Positions 33,129-42,255 are shown, counted from the stretch's first letter. The stretch is DNA of 64,000 nt from Thalassobacillus_A hwangdonensis (GCF_042675915.1 NZ_JBHTKL010000001.1:124001-188000), one strand, 5' to 3'. The notes: generated from the letters alone by a model not told the origin. Numbers and translations are program-made.

Positions 33129-34028
33129 TCAATTATGTTGTTGCAATGCTAAATAAGCAATAAGTGCTCCTTTGAACTGTTTAACGTCGATACCGGTTTT
33201 CTCGATGAATTTATCTACTCGATATTGGAGGCTGTTGCGATGCATGAACAGCTGCTTAGCAGCAAGTGTCGCATTGGAATTGCACTCTAGAAATACTTTG
33301 ATCGTTTCTAGTAATTCAAGGTCATCTTCGACTTCTGCCAGCACAGCTGATCGGATTCTAAGTGCGTCATCTTCATTTAACCGCTCCAGATAAAGGTAAG
33401 GAATTGTATCCGTAAACGTAGCTACCGGTTTCTTTAAGTGACGTGAAGTAATTCCATACCATTCTTCAGCCCACTGATAATGGTGGTAGGCTTTTGAAAC
33501 GTCTGAATGGAACTTCCCTACGAATAAGGTCAGGTTGACGTAGAAGTCACTGATCAATACGTCAATGATCTGGTCATATGGAATCGGTTCGTCAGTTGCA
33601 TCCACTAACTCCTCTATGATTACTCCGGAATTGGTGTCTGTCCACAACAATGGCATTGTTTTCGGGAAAAGTCCCTGAATAGCTTCGTTGAAAGAGTCCT
33701 TATCGAAATTGGTGTCAGAGACCTTGAAAAAAACAAATCGGTAGGCAGAAATATCAGGTAGTCGCTCTGCTTCATAGTCTGGATCCTGAATTCGATTGAA
33801 CCATTCCTTTTCTCCGGGTGTCATCTGGCAATTCTCCTTATTAGCAGGAGAGAGAAAAGCTTCCAATAACTCAATATCTTTCTCGGTCAAATCGCTTTTG
33901 GGAATGCCGATCTGCTGTCCATCTGGGGTGAGAAAGGTATGATACTCCTGGTGTTGTACTGTTTGTACCCCATCATCCATTTGTACAATCGAGGGGAAAA
34001 TTCTTTTCAACTTTTGGGTAATGTCCAT
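33129..34028 (-). CDS. PucR/CdaR-type helix-turn-helix regulator
   Basis: A 299-residue protein whose last 60 residues (LLETIKVFLECNSNATLAAK, then LFMHRNSLQYRVDKFIEKTG) form the PucR-type C-terminal helix-turn-helix. The N-terminal 220 residues hold a sensor-like domain that I do not recognise. It lies upstream of msmX on the same strand, separated by a long inverted repeat, so control of sugar uptake is a reasonable guess only. Confidence 0.75.
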   Translation of the reverse strand: MDITQKLKRIFPSIVQMDDGVQTVQHQEYHTFLTPDGQQIGIPKSDLTEKDIELLEAFLSPANKENCQMTPGEKEWFNRIQDPDYEAERLPDISAYRFVFFKVSDTNFDKDSFNEAIQGLFPKTMPLLWTDTNSGVIIEELVDATDEPIPYDQIIDVLISDFYVNLTLFVGKFHSDVSKAYHHYQWAEEWYGITSRHLKKPVATFTDTIPYLYLERLNEDDALRIRSAVLAEVEDDLELLETIKVFLECNSNATLAAKQLFMHRNSLQYRVDKFIEKTGIDVKQFKGALIAYLALQQHN

Positions 34029-34096
34029 TCGTCTCTTCCTTTTTACTGAATTCTACTATATTATAGCAATAAGGGTAATCCAACCAAACAGATGGG

Positions 34097-34125
34097 TTTT
34101 AAATTCTTTGGAAATTTACTATAAT
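34097..34125 (+). promoter_or_regulatory. Promoter of the cstR-like gene
   Basis: A perfect TATAAT lies at 34120-34125, with a weak TTTTAA -35 (34097-34102) 17 nt upstream. The adjacent operator would block it. Confidence 0.6.
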
Positions 34126-34126
34126 A

Positions 34127-34140
34127 TACCCAAAGGGGTA
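34127..34140. promoter_or_regulatory. CsoR/CstR-type operator
   Basis: TACCC-AAAG-GGGTA, a perfect 5+4+5 inverted repeat directly after the -10 box. This has the G-tract form of operators of the CsoR family and suggests autoregulation. Confidence 0.65.
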
Positions 34141-34193
34141 AGTTACCTCGTAATCATGATATCATTCAACCTCGAAATGGAGGAGGGTTTCAT

Positions 34194-34478
34194 ATGGAAA
34201 ATAGCGCAATGAAAATGACACAATATAATCAGGAAACAAAAAACCGTCTGAAACGGATCGAAGGGCAGATCCGTGGTGTGCTGAAGATGATGGAGGAAGA
34301 CAAGGAATGTAAAGATGTCATCACCCAGCTGTCTGCAGCAAGATCGGCAATCGATCGTACAATCGGTTATGTTGTGGCCAAGAATTTGGAAAGCTGTATT
34401 CGTACAAGCCATGAGCAGGGCGATTCAGCTGAAGAATTGATAAACGAAGCGGTACAAATGATCGTTAAAAGCCGCTAA
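34194..34478 (+). CDS. CstR-like persulfide-sensing repressor (CsoR family)
   Basis: A 94-residue all-helical repressor. The block EDKECKDVITQLSAARSAID and the C-terminal SAEELINEAVQMIVKSR closely resemble staphylococcal CstR. Both sensor cysteines are present (about 39 and 68). The copper-ligand His of CsoR, four residues before the second Cys, is replaced by Asn, which favours the persulfide sensor over a copper sensor. No sulfide-oxidising or rhodanese gene is adjacent, so its targets must lie elsewhere or only in its own promoter. Confidence 0.8.
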   Translation: MENSAMKMTQYNQETKNRLKRIEGQIRGVLKMMEEDKECKDVITQLSAARSAIDRTIGYVVAKNLESCIRTSHEQGDSAEELINEAVQMIVKSR

Positions 34479-34486
34479 GACTTGTA

Positions 34487-34523
34487 AAAGAGGATGTCTC
34501 AAGCGAGACATCCTCTTTTTTAT
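34487..34523. terminator. Bidirectional terminator after cstR
   Basis: AAGAGGATGTCTC pairs perfectly with GAGACATCCTCTT across a 4-nt loop, with T runs both ways. Confidence 0.92.
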
Positions 34524-34702
34524 GGTTCATCGATTACATGTTCGTCGTTTTTAGGCAGGTCATGGGTTTCCCCGATCTGCTCTCTGCCATACACTTGGCT
34601 TACTGTCCCACCAGCCATGCCTTCATTGATCATGCGATCGACATCCAGCTCATACTTATCCTTTCCCTCTGCCACATGGTTTTCCTTTTTCCTATGCTTC
34701 AT
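34520..34702 (-). CDS. Small hydrophilic protein, 60 residues (YozQ/DUF4025-like)
   Basis: The protein is very polar. Its middle (VDRMINEGMAGGTVSQVYGR, about 21-40) resembles the short DUF4025 (YozQ) proteins of bacilli, but the match is from memory. GGAGGTG lies before the ATG and a strong terminator follows its stop, so it is probably expressed. The function is unknown. Confidence 0.55.
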   Translation of the reverse strand: MKHRKKENHVAEGKDKYELDVDRMINEGMAGGTVSQVYGREQIGETHDLPKNDEHVIDEP

Positions 34703-34728
34703 ATGAAATCCACCTCCACCGTTAGTTT

Positions 34729-36054
34729 TTACACGTTGGAGTACTTTAATGCTTTTTGATGGAACAAATAGGTGGAATAGTGGAAAAGATGCTGGAAGTT
34801 TTTTTCTAAATCCTGTTGGAGGGATGGATGGTGAAAGATTGCATAGCCTGGCTTTGCGTTAGCCTCAAAAAGCCAGATCGATTGGTCTTGATCCAGACCG
34901 AAATCCATGCCGATTTCAGCTAGCTGCCCATCATAGTTGAAATCCAGCGCATCGCTTACACGAAGAGCGGCAGTATGTAAGCGCGTTTCAACCTGTTTAG
35001 CTTTCGTTGCACTGAAAAGTTCATCCAAGGTTTTTGCTTCTGCACCATGCCCTAAATGGGTGGTCGGATGTCCTGAAGCACCTAATCTGGCAGCAGTGAC
35101 GGTAACCTTCCAGATGCCTTTTTCGTTTTTATTCGTATGGATCCGATAATCGATTTTCCGGTCGTCTTGTTCCATCAAAGCGATTTGGGGCTGGAGGATA
35201 TAACCTTTGCTGCCTTCAGGAAATTGTGTATGATAAAACTCCTTCATAGTTGGATAGGTCTGCACCTGTCTCTGGTTCACCTCATTGACTTCAACTTCTT
35301 CTGTTTTGTTTTTAGTGAGCCGTAGAAGCCCCTTGCCTACGCTTCCATGGATCGGTTTCAAATAGACAGGATTCCTATCAAGCATGGCAGTAATAACACT
35401 GGAAGAAGGCGTGAAGATTGTTTCCGGCAACAGATGGGATACGACTGTATTTTCTTTCAGGTGTTTATAAACCTCCCATTTATTGAAGAAGCCCGGATTG
35501 AAGAGCTGGGTTTTCTCTTTTAAATATCGAAGTGCCTGATTCACTTTCGGGTGATTTTCTGTCTTACGGTTCGTTATCCGGTTGTAGACGATTTCCGGAA
35601 CCATTTGCTGTGTTTTTCTCCATAAACCTTGCTCAAAAATATAACCATCTATTCTGTGTGGGCTGGCATTGACATGCTGGCAACCGAAAAATATCGGTTG
35701 AAACCCCATGCTGGCCCCAACCTCACTCATCTTTTCATAAAAAGGGGTTCTTGTATCAAATAATCTGCTGTTTGACCTGAATCCTGCGGTTAATATTCCG
35801 AAAGGGATGTTCAATTTCAATTTCGTTTCTGAGCCGGTGAATAGCAGCGAGTGGACAGGTGGCAGGTTCAACGCTTGCTGGAGTCCGCTTGTCACAAGCA
35901 CAGAGTGGTCATCCTGCTGATGCGTCATGCACTGCACTTCACTGACCTGCTCGCCGAACTGTACTTCATCGATAAATTGAAACTGCTTCCTGAATGCCTT
36001 GGGGACGATGATCCTCTTTTGCGGACTTTGATAAAACCTTACAGAAGCTTGCAT
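34729..36054 (-). CDS. YheC/YheD family protein (ATP-grasp, spore-coat associated)
   Basis: A 441-residue protein. Residues about 200-430 have the ATP-grasp-like fold of the YheC/YheD family, with PVYLKPIHGSVGKGLLRLTK, DYRIHTNKNEKG and WLFEANAKPGYAIF. B. subtilis YheC and YheD are spore-associated, and YheD forms rings around the forespore. The enzyme reaction is unknown. It is divergent from yheB, as expected for this region. Confidence 0.82.
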   Translation of the reverse strand: MQASVRFYQSPQKRIIVPKAFRKQFQFIDEVQFGEQVSEVQCMTHQQDDHSVLVTSGLQQALNLPPVHSLLFTGSETKLKLNIPFGILTAGFRSNSRLFDTRTPFYEKMSEVGASMGFQPIFFGCQHVNASPHRIDGYIFEQGLWRKTQQMVPEIVYNRITNRKTENHPKVNQALRYLKEKTQLFNPGFFNKWEVYKHLKENTVVSHLLPETIFTPSSSVITAMLDRNPVYLKPIHGSVGKGLLRLTKNKTEEVEVNEVNQRQVQTYPTMKEFYHTQFPEGSKGYILQPQIALMEQDDRKIDYRIHTNKNEKGIWKVTVTAARLGASGHPTTHLGHGAEAKTLDELFSATKAKQVETRLHTAALRVSDALDFNYDGQLAEIGMDFGLDQDQSIWLFEANAKPGYAIFHHPSLQQDLEKNFQHLFHYSTYLFHQKALKYSNV

Positions 36055-36170
36055 TGGACGACCCTCCTATCTTTTTACTTATATATGCGTGATGGAAGGC
36101 ATTCATTCGCATGTTCGCTTATGGTACGATAGGATGGATATATGGTTAAGACGAAAGGTTGGAAGATCGA

Positions 36171-37307
36171 ATGAATGCAGGATTACTCCTTATATTTATG
36201 ATGGCTATTGGAGCTTTGATCGGTGGAATGACGAACTCGTTGGCGATAAAAATGTTATTCAGACCCTATAAGGCTGTCTATTTTGGAAAATTCAAATTGC
36301 CGTTCACTCCGGGGCTGATTCCGAAGCGAAGGGAAGAGTTGGCAAAGCAACTCGGGAAAATGGTAGTCAACCATCTACTTACTTCAGATGGAATCAAAAA
36401 GAAACTGGTCGAAGCACGTTTTCAGAAGACTGTGACCGAGTGGGCGCAGAAGGAAGTTCACCTATTGTTGAACAAAGAGGAATCGATTCAAAAGCTATTG
36501 GGCGACTATGACATCGATATTCAAGAAGCTGTGCTGAAACAGAAGGTTTCTGAATGGGTGGTAGACACCTATCACCAGCACATGACAGAAATAAGAGAGA
36601 AAAGCATTAAGGATAATATGTCTCCTCATTGGATTGAAAAAGCAGAAACTGGTGTCGATGAACTCTCCGGCTATATACAGATGCAAATTCACAGCTATCT
36701 TGAAAGTGAGGAAGGAAAAAGAAAAATTTCTGCGCTGATCGATGATTATCTGGAAAGCCAAGGAATGCTCGGCAGTATGATCGCATCCTTCATGGGTCCG
36801 GATGGACTAACGGAGCGAGTACATCCAGCTATCGTGAAGTATGTCAAAGCCCCAGAGACAAAAGAGTGGCTTCATGAGTTGCTGAAGAAGGAACTCGATT
36901 ATTGGATGGATCAGCCTGTAAGAAAAGTGGAAGACAAAGTAGGGGGAGAAGCAATTGCTTCTGCAATCGGCACGCTTGTCTCTTCTTCACTTCCGCTTAA
37001 TCAATGGCTGAATCGCACGGTAAAGGATTGGACGACAGCTGTTCAACCTAAAATAATTGAAAGTCTCGTTCCACAACTTGTGCAAAAAGGAACGACCTAT
37101 GTAGCGAATCGAGTAGATACGATCCTATCCAGTTTGCAGCTTGATCTTGTCGTCGAAGAGCAGGTCGAAGCTTTTTCCGTGGAACGTTTGGAGGAGATGG
37201 TCCTCGACATATCGAGACGGGAATTCAAGATGATCACCTATCTTGGAGCGCTATTAGGTGGTTTGATCGGATTGGTACAAGGTGCAATTGTACTAATTTT
37301 CGGATAA
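36171..37307 (+). CDS. yheB: DUF445 membrane protein YheB
   Basis: A 378-residue protein with one N-terminal membrane segment, the family block GALIGGMTNSLAIKMLFRPY followed by FTPGLIPKRREELAKQLG (about 11-60), a long helical middle and a C-terminal glycine-rich membrane segment (YLGALLGGLIGLVQGAIVLI). This is the DUF445 pattern. The function is unknown. The start is set at 36171, with AAAGGTTGGAAG upstream. yheA follows. Confidence 0.88.
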   Translation: MNAGLLLIFMMAIGALIGGMTNSLAIKMLFRPYKAVYFGKFKLPFTPGLIPKRREELAKQLGKMVVNHLLTSDGIKKKLVEARFQKTVTEWAQKEVHLLLNKEESIQKLLGDYDIDIQEAVLKQKVSEWVVDTYHQHMTEIREKSIKDNMSPHWIEKAETGVDELSGYIQMQIHSYLESEEGKRKISALIDDYLESQGMLGSMIASFMGPDGLTERVHPAIVKYVKAPETKEWLHELLKKELDYWMDQPVRKVEDKVGGEAIASAIGTLVSSSLPLNQWLNRTVKDWTTAVQPKIIESLVPQLVQKGTTYVANRVDTILSSLQLDLVVEEQVEAFSVERLEEMVLDISRREFKMITYLGALLGGLIGLVQGAIVLIFG

Positions 37308-37392
37308 TCCGCCTATTCCTATACAGACATGTTCTCGTTTGTTATAGTGGGGGAGGAGTCAAGGAACGCCAATTAACAGGAGGTTTTTAATA

Positions 37393-37746
37393 ATGGCAAA
37401 CATGTATGATTACGCGTATGATTTAGAGAAAGCAATCCGTAACAGTGAAGAATTCCAAGGATTGAAAGAAGCATATGAAGCAGTTATGAACGACGAAGCT
37501 GCTAGCAAAATGTTCGACGATTTCCGTCAGACACAAATCAACCTGCAGCAGAAACAGATGCAGGGTCAGGAAATCACTGAAGAAGAAGTTCAGCAGGCAC
37601 AGCAGGTTGTCCAGCTTGTGCAGCAGCATGAGCAGATTTCCAAGCTGATGGAACAGGAACAGCGCTTGAATGTTGTCATCAATGATGTCAGCAAAATCAT
37701 CACTAAACCACTTGAAGAGCTTTACGGTAACCCGGAAGAGCAGTAA
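37393..37746 (+). CDS. yheA: YlbF family protein YheA
   Basis: A 117-residue, Gln/Glu-rich helical protein of the YlbF/YmcA group, with AIRNSEEFQGLKEAYEAVMN near the N-terminus. Paralogues YlbF, YmcA and YaaT form the Y-complex that helps RNase Y in mRNA processing. YheA itself is uncharacterised. AGGAGG precedes the ATG and a terminator follows. Confidence 0.88.
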   Translation: MANMYDYAYDLEKAIRNSEEFQGLKEAYEAVMNDEAASKMFDDFRQTQINLQQKQMQGQEITEEEVQQAQQVVQLVQQHEQISKLMEQEQRLNVVINDVSKIITKPLEELYGNPEEQ

Positions 37747-37756
37747 GAAGTGACTT

Positions 37757-37791
37757 AAAGGCCAAGCAGCGATGCTTGGCCTATTTTTTTT
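37757..37791 (+). terminator. Terminator of yheBA
   Basis: GGCCAAGCA and TGCTTGGCC pair and are followed by a run of T. Confidence 0.93.
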
Positions 37792-37812
37792 GCCATTTTT
37801 TAATGAAAGCCA

Positions 37813-37871
37813 TTGACTTTTATATCATTAAACGATATATTTCAATTAATGATATATCATTAAACGATATA
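37813..37871 (+). promoter_or_regulatory. padR promoter with two operator repeats
   Basis: TTGACT (37813-37818) and TATATT (37836-37841) are 17 nt apart. The near-palindrome TATATCATTAAACGATATA occurs twice, at 37821-37839 (over the spacer and -10) and 37853-37871. The starts are 32 nt apart, about three helical turns. This is a typical autorepression layout. Confidence 0.75.
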
Positions 37872-37891
37872 AAGAGTTTAGGAGAATGCTG

Positions 37892-38227
37892 ATGGCACGT
37901 AATGACGCGTTGGAAACAGGTGAGCTCACAGATACTACGTTTTATATTCTGCTTTCACTGTTGGAAGCAAGACATGGGTATCTCATTATGAAAAATATTG
38001 AGGAAGTGTCAGATCAATCTTTCAAGGTGGGGCCGGCATCCTTATATACCTCCATAAAAAAGCTGCTGCATGCTGAATTGATTGCACCCGTAGGTGATGC
38101 TACAGGAAAAAAGAAAACCTATATTGCCACCAAAAAAGGAGTTGAGTTATTGCAAGAAGATATCAAACGTAGAGAGAAAATGATCAGACATGCTAAAAGT
38201 GCGTTGAATGAAGGGGTGGCCCCATGA
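37892..38227 (+). CDS. PadR family transcriptional repressor
   Basis: A 111-residue winged-helix protein with LTDTTFYILLSLLEARHGYL (PadR recognition start), VGPASLYTSIKKLLHAELIA and GKKKTYIATKKGVELLQ. It is the small PadR type that often controls a membrane protein gene beside it. The start at 37892 is preferred, as the ATG at 37886 abuts GGAGA. It overlaps the next gene by 4 nt and has two operator repeats upstream. Confidence 0.88.
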   Translation: MARNDALETGELTDTTFYILLSLLEARHGYLIMKNIEEVSDQSFKVGPASLYTSIKKLLHAELIAPVGDATGKKKTYIATKKGVELLQEDIKRREKMIRHAKSALNEGVAP

Positions 38228-38766
38228 AGAAACGAACGAAATATATTATGAATAATGGGTTGGCTTTCTCGGAAAACAGTGACATGGAAAAGCTTGGAGC
38301 CTTGGCAAAGGAAGGTTGGATTTTTGAAAGGATCTCAAGCTTCGGTTTCACTTATAAGTTGAAAAGAGGTAAGCCACAGCAAGTACAGTATTCGATCGAT
38401 TACCAGAAAAATCCCGATGAAGAATACTTTTCGTACTTTGAAGAAGCAGGATGGACGCATATCGATTCTTCGGTCGATTATATCCACATCTTTCAAGGAG
38501 CCGAAGATGCAATCCCCTTATATTCTGATAAAGAGACTATGAAGCAGAAGTACAGTTCAGCCAAGAAGATGTCAGGCTTATTAGCATTTCCAGCTTTACT
38601 TGTCCTGCTGGCGCTTTTCTTCATTCGCTTTCTAAGTGTGAATGGCACTCTGCCTGCAATCGCAGGTGATATCAGCGTTGGACTTATGATGATTGTATTT
38701 ATTGTCCTTGTGTTCAGTGGGATGCCATATGCAGCTTATTTATGGAGATTATTCAAAATGAAATAG
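38224..38766 (+). CDS. DUF2812 membrane protein
   Basis: A 180-residue protein. The N-terminal 110 residues form the DUF2812 domain (MEKLGALAKEGWIFERISSF, YSIDYQKNPDEEYFSYFEEA, AGWTHIDSSVDYIHIFQG) and two membrane segments follow (about 119-140 and 150-172). It is coupled to padR by an ATGA overlap. DUF2812/PadR pairs are common in Firmicutes, but the signal and function are unknown. Confidence 0.85.
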   Translation: MKKRTKYIMNNGLAFSENSDMEKLGALAKEGWIFERISSFGFTYKLKRGKPQQVQYSIDYQKNPDEEYFSYFEEAGWTHIDSSVDYIHIFQGAEDAIPLYSDKETMKQKYSSAKKMSGLLAFPALLVLLALFFIRFLSVNGTLPAIAGDISVGLMMIVFIVLVFSGMPYAAYLWRLFKMK

Positions 38767-38877
38767 TGTAATGCATGTTTTTTCCAAAAAAAGTGTTCTC
38801 ATTGTCGAATTAAAAAGGGTTTTGACATTTGCAGCACGAATTAGTTCGAGAATAATCTTACAGGGGGAGAGATATCT

Positions 38878-39648
38878 GTGAACTATTTCGAACTGGAACA
38901 GAAGGATAACGTCATTCATTTACGCATTGCACGTGGTGAAAAATATAATGCACTTCATGTCGAAATGATTGAGGAGTTCGTTACAGCATTGGAACAAGTG
39001 GAGGAAAATTCTGCGCAAGTAGTCGTCATCTCAGGAAAAGGTGAGGGGTTTTGTGCAGGCGGCGATGTCACCATGATGAAAGAAGTTGCGGAAGAGAGCA
39101 AATTCAATGAGGCGATGCAGAACATTGAAGAAATCGTCACCCGCATCTATTCGATGGATAAAATCGTTCTATCTGCAATCCATGGTCCGGCTGTTGGACT
39201 GGGACTGAGCATTGCATTAGCGGCAGACTATGTAATCGCAGTGCCGGATGCGCGTATATCGATGAACTTCATCGGAATCGGACTGATGCCGGATGGAGGC
39301 GGCCACTTCTGGCTGCAGGAACGTATGGGTACCCACAAAGCGAAGCAATTTGCCTGGAGCGGGCAGGAGCTACGCGCCAAGGAAGCTTTCGATTTCAACC
39401 TGATTGATAAAGTTGTGGATGGTGATTTGTTTGAAGAAGCGGATGCGCTTGCATTGAAATGGAGCAGGAGTCCATTACGATCCATGATTGCAACGAAAAA
39501 AATCTATCACCAGCATGGACTTCATAAATTAACGGAATACCTTGAAAAAGAACGGAAATATCAATGGGAGCTCCGTCAGTCAAGTGACCATCAGGAAGGC
39601 GTGCAGGCATTTTTGGAAAAAAGAAGACCTGAATTCACAGGGAATTGA
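38878..39648 (+). CDS. yhaR: Enoyl-CoA hydratase/isomerase family protein YhaR
   Basis: A 256-residue crotonase-fold protein. The oxyanion-hole stretch GFCAGGDVTMM (about 57-67) and the active-site loop IHGPAVGLGLSIALAADYVI (about 101-120) are intact. The substrate acyl-CoA is unknown, and a role in fatty-acid or branched-chain degradation is only inferred. Position in the yha cluster supports YhaR. The start is a GTG at 38878 with AGGGGGA upstream. A TTGACA lies at 38823-38828. Confidence 0.85.
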   Translation: MNYFELEQKDNVIHLRIARGEKYNALHVEMIEEFVTALEQVEENSAQVVVISGKGEGFCAGGDVTMMKEVAEESKFNEAMQNIEEIVTRIYSMDKIVLSAIHGPAVGLGLSIALAADYVIAVPDARISMNFIGIGLMPDGGGHFWLQERMGTHKAKQFAWSGQELRAKEAFDFNLIDKVVDGDLFEEADALALKWSRSPLRSMIATKKIYHQHGLHKLTEYLEKERKYQWELRQSSDHQEGVQAFLEKRRPEFTGN

Positions 39649-39652
39649 AATA

Positions 39653-39696
39653 GAAAAGCTGACTTCCTCCATTAAGGGAAGAAGTCAGCTTTTCTC
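39653..39696. terminator. Bidirectional terminator between yhaR and yhzD
   Basis: AAAAGCTGACTTC pairs with GAAGTCAGCTTTT. Confidence 0.88.
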
Positions 39697-39707
39697 ATGG
39701 GTGGGGG

Positions 39708-39893
39708 TTATCGGTGGAACAGCACCATATATCCGCTTTGGGACACGCAACGATGGGTGTATTCGGCATAGCCTTTATCTTCTAACATGTTCTGGCCGAT
39801 TTTTTTCGCATCGTCATCATTTTGTGCTTCAAAGTTTTCATCCATTAATTTCGTTCCATCTTTTTCGAAAACGGTAAGTGTGTACACTTTCAT
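39708..39893 (-). CDS. yhzD: YhzD-like small protein, 61 residues
   Basis: The sequence begins MKVYTLTVFEKDGTKLMDEN and ends SGYMVLFHR, matching the short YhzD proteins of bacilli as I recall them. No function is known. Its ribosome-binding site is good (AGGAGG region). It sits at the expected place between yhaR and yhaQ. Confidence 0.7.
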   Translation of the reverse strand: MKVYTLTVFEKDGTKLMDENFEAQNDDDAKKIGQNMLEDKGYAEYTHRCVSQSGYMVLFHR

Positions 39894-40039
39894 ATTGGCA
39901 GCCTCCTTGATGTAGTGCTTCTCATTTTATATTAGGTGTACCACTGTGAAAATCCTGCAAACATTTGATAATTTATTGAAACTATTGAGCTCGGTAATCG
40001 TAAGGTAAAGGTGTAAGGGAGAGAAAGGGGAGAGAGTTT

Positions 40040-40939
40040 TTGAGTTTGACATTGAATCAAGTCACAAAAAAATTCGGAACATTTACGGCTGTCGACCGTC
40101 TATCACTGGAAATACCGGAAAAAGAAATGTTCGGTTTTCTTGGAGGGAACGGTGCTGGTAAGACGACGACCTTCCGAATGATCCTCGGTTTTTTGGATCA
40201 GACAGAGGGATCGATCAGTTGGAATGGAGAGGAAATCAATTACGATAAAAGTCACCTGATCGGATATCTGCCTGAAGAACGGGGGCTTTATCCGAAAATG
40301 AAAGTGAAAGAGCAGCTTGTGTACTTGGCGAGATTGCGCGGCATGGATAAAAAAGAAGCACTCAAAGAGCTTGATCACTGGCTGGAACGCTTCAAAGTGC
40401 CGGAGTATAAAGAAAAGAAAGTCGAAGAGTTATCAAAAGGGAACCAGCAAAAAATACAGTTCATCTCAGCTGTCATCCATCGTCCGAAAATGCTGATCCT
40501 TGATGAGCCATTTTCAGGGCTTGATCCTGTCAATGTTGAGATGTTGAAGGATGCGGTTGTCAGCTTGAAGGAGAACGGCACTTCCATCGTGTTCTCGTCT
40601 CACCGCATGGAACATGTCGAAGAACTGTGTGAGAATCTTTGTATCTTACATAAAGGAAAGCCTGTCGTCCAAGGGAGTCTCAAAGATATCAAACGGTCAT
40701 TCGGCAAAAAGAATGTCCGTGTCAAAGCAGATTTTGATACGAGCTTCTTGGAGCAAATTCCTGGTGTTGTAAAATATAAGCGTCTGGGTGAAGGATGTCA
40801 GCTTCAAGTGGAGAATGAAGCAGCTTCCCAGTATGTATTCGAGGCGATCCAAGGGAAAGGGTTTGTCCGCACGTTTGAATTGGAAGAGCCTTCATTGAAT
40901 GATATCTTCATTGAGAAAGTAGGTGCTTCCTATGAATAA
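40040..40939 (+). CDS. yhaQ: ABC transporter ATP-binding protein YhaQ (NatA-like)
   Basis: A 299-residue ATPase. Walker A is GGNGAGKTT (about 35-43), the signature is LSKGNQQKIQF, Walker B is MLILDEPFSGLD, and a C-terminal DUF4162-like tail ends NDIFIEKVG. It pairs with the overlapping permease gene to form a NatAB-type exporter, perhaps of sodium or a toxic compound. The start is a TTG preceded by GGGGAGAGAG. Confidence 0.88.
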   Translation: MSLTLNQVTKKFGTFTAVDRLSLEIPEKEMFGFLGGNGAGKTTTFRMILGFLDQTEGSISWNGEEINYDKSHLIGYLPEERGLYPKMKVKEQLVYLARLRGMDKKEALKELDHWLERFKVPEYKEKKVEELSKGNQQKIQFISAVIHRPKMLILDEPFSGLDPVNVEMLKDAVVSLKENGTSIVFSSHRMEHVEELCENLCILHKGKPVVQGSLKDIKRSFGKKNVRVKADFDTSFLEQIPGVVKYKRLGEGCQLQVENEAASQYVFEAIQGKGFVRTFELEEPSLNDIFIEKVGASYE

Positions 40940-42197
40940 GTTCGGAATCATTCTTGCACATACGTACTTAAGCAGATTGAAATCAAAACAATTCATCATC
41001 ACAACTGTAATCACGTTGCTATTGATCGTTGGATTGACGAATTTCCAAACGGTCATCGATGATTTAGGTGGTGGAGATAGCGAAGATGGAAATCGACAAG
41101 TGGCATTGATTGGAGATGCTTCTGATGTAATCGATCCACTTCAACAGAATCTTGAGATGATGGAAGCAAATGTCGATTTGGAGACTTTCGATGGTTCCGA
41201 GGAGGAAGCGAAGCAAGCTGTCATTGAAGGGGAATATGCTGCGCTTGTAAATGTTGAAATCGATGATCAGGGATTGCCATCCGGCACCTATTATGCTGAG
41301 CAAGTGGCTAACAGTGGATTGAGTAATCAGCTTCGTGAAGGACTCCAGCAGGTGAAACGTACGATTGCTACTGAAAATGCTGGTGTTGACGCAGCAGTTC
41401 TTCAACAAATTGCAGCTCCGATTGCATTCGAAGCCATTCCATTGGAAGAGAGTGCGAAAACAGAAGAGGAACTAAGTGAAGCTAGAGGGCTTGTATATGT
41501 GATGCTCTTCCTGCTTTATTTCACTGTCCTGTTATACGGCACAATGATTGCGATGGAAGTAGCTACGGAAAAATCAAGTCGAGTGATGGAGATCCTGATT
41601 TCCAGTGCATCACCTGTCACCCAGATGTTTGCGAAAATTATGGGTGTGGCACTGGTCGGTGTGACTCAAATTACACTGTTTATCCTTGTTGGGTACCAGT
41701 CGGTAAAAATGAATATGGATACGATGACAGGTGGAATATTTGAGTACTTTGGATTGAGTGGAATCGATGCCAGCACACTTGTCTATGTCCTTGTGTTCTT
41801 CCTGCTTGGCTACTTGCTATATGCAACGCTTGCAGCCATGCTTGGATCATTGGTGACACGGATCGAGGATGTACAGCAGATGATCATGCCGATGACATTA
41901 CTGATTGTAGCGGCATTCATGATTGCAATGTTCGGCTTGGGTACACCGGATTCAACCTTTGTTACCATTACATCGTTCATCCCATTCTTTACTCCGATGC
42001 TGATGTTCCTGCGGGTAGGGATGCTTGATGTACCTATGTGGGAAGTTGGGCTATCGATCGGATTGATGATCGGTACGATACTTTTATTGGGAATCATCGG
42101 TGCAAGGATTTATCGCGGAGGCGTTCTGATGTATGGAAAGTCAACGTCACTGAAAGACATCAGAAAAGCGATGCAATTGTCCAAAAAAGAATCCTGA
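40932..42197 (+). CDS. yhaP: ABC transporter permease YhaP (NatB-like)
   Basis: A 421-residue ABC-2 type permease with an N-terminal membrane segment, an extracellular region of about 145 residues and a five-segment C-terminal membrane block including EVATEKSSRVMEILISSASP. It overlaps yhaQ by 8 nt, so the two are translationally coupled. The substrate is unproven. Confidence 0.88.
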   Translation: MNKFGIILAHTYLSRLKSKQFIITTVITLLLIVGLTNFQTVIDDLGGGDSEDGNRQVALIGDASDVIDPLQQNLEMMEANVDLETFDGSEEEAKQAVIEGEYAALVNVEIDDQGLPSGTYYAEQVANSGLSNQLREGLQQVKRTIATENAGVDAAVLQQIAAPIAFEAIPLEESAKTEEELSEARGLVYVMLFLLYFTVLLYGTMIAMEVATEKSSRVMEILISSASPVTQMFAKIMGVALVGVTQITLFILVGYQSVKMNMDTMTGGIFEYFGLSGIDASTLVYVLVFFLLGYLLYATLAAMLGSLVTRIEDVQQMIMPMTLLIVAAFMIAMFGLGTPDSTFVTITSFIPFFTPMLMFLRVGMLDVPMWEVGLSIGLMIGTILLLGIIGARIYRGGVLMYGKSTSLKDIRKAMQLSKKES

Positions 42198-42220
42198 TTA
42201 TCTTTATAAAAGAAGAGTAC

Positions 42221-42255
42221 GGCCCGGAGCGAATTATTAAGCTCTGGGCCTTTTA
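42221..42255 (+). terminator. Terminator of yhaQP
   Basis: GGCCCGGAGC pairs with GCTCTGGGCC (one G-U pair) and is followed by four T. Confidence 0.85.
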
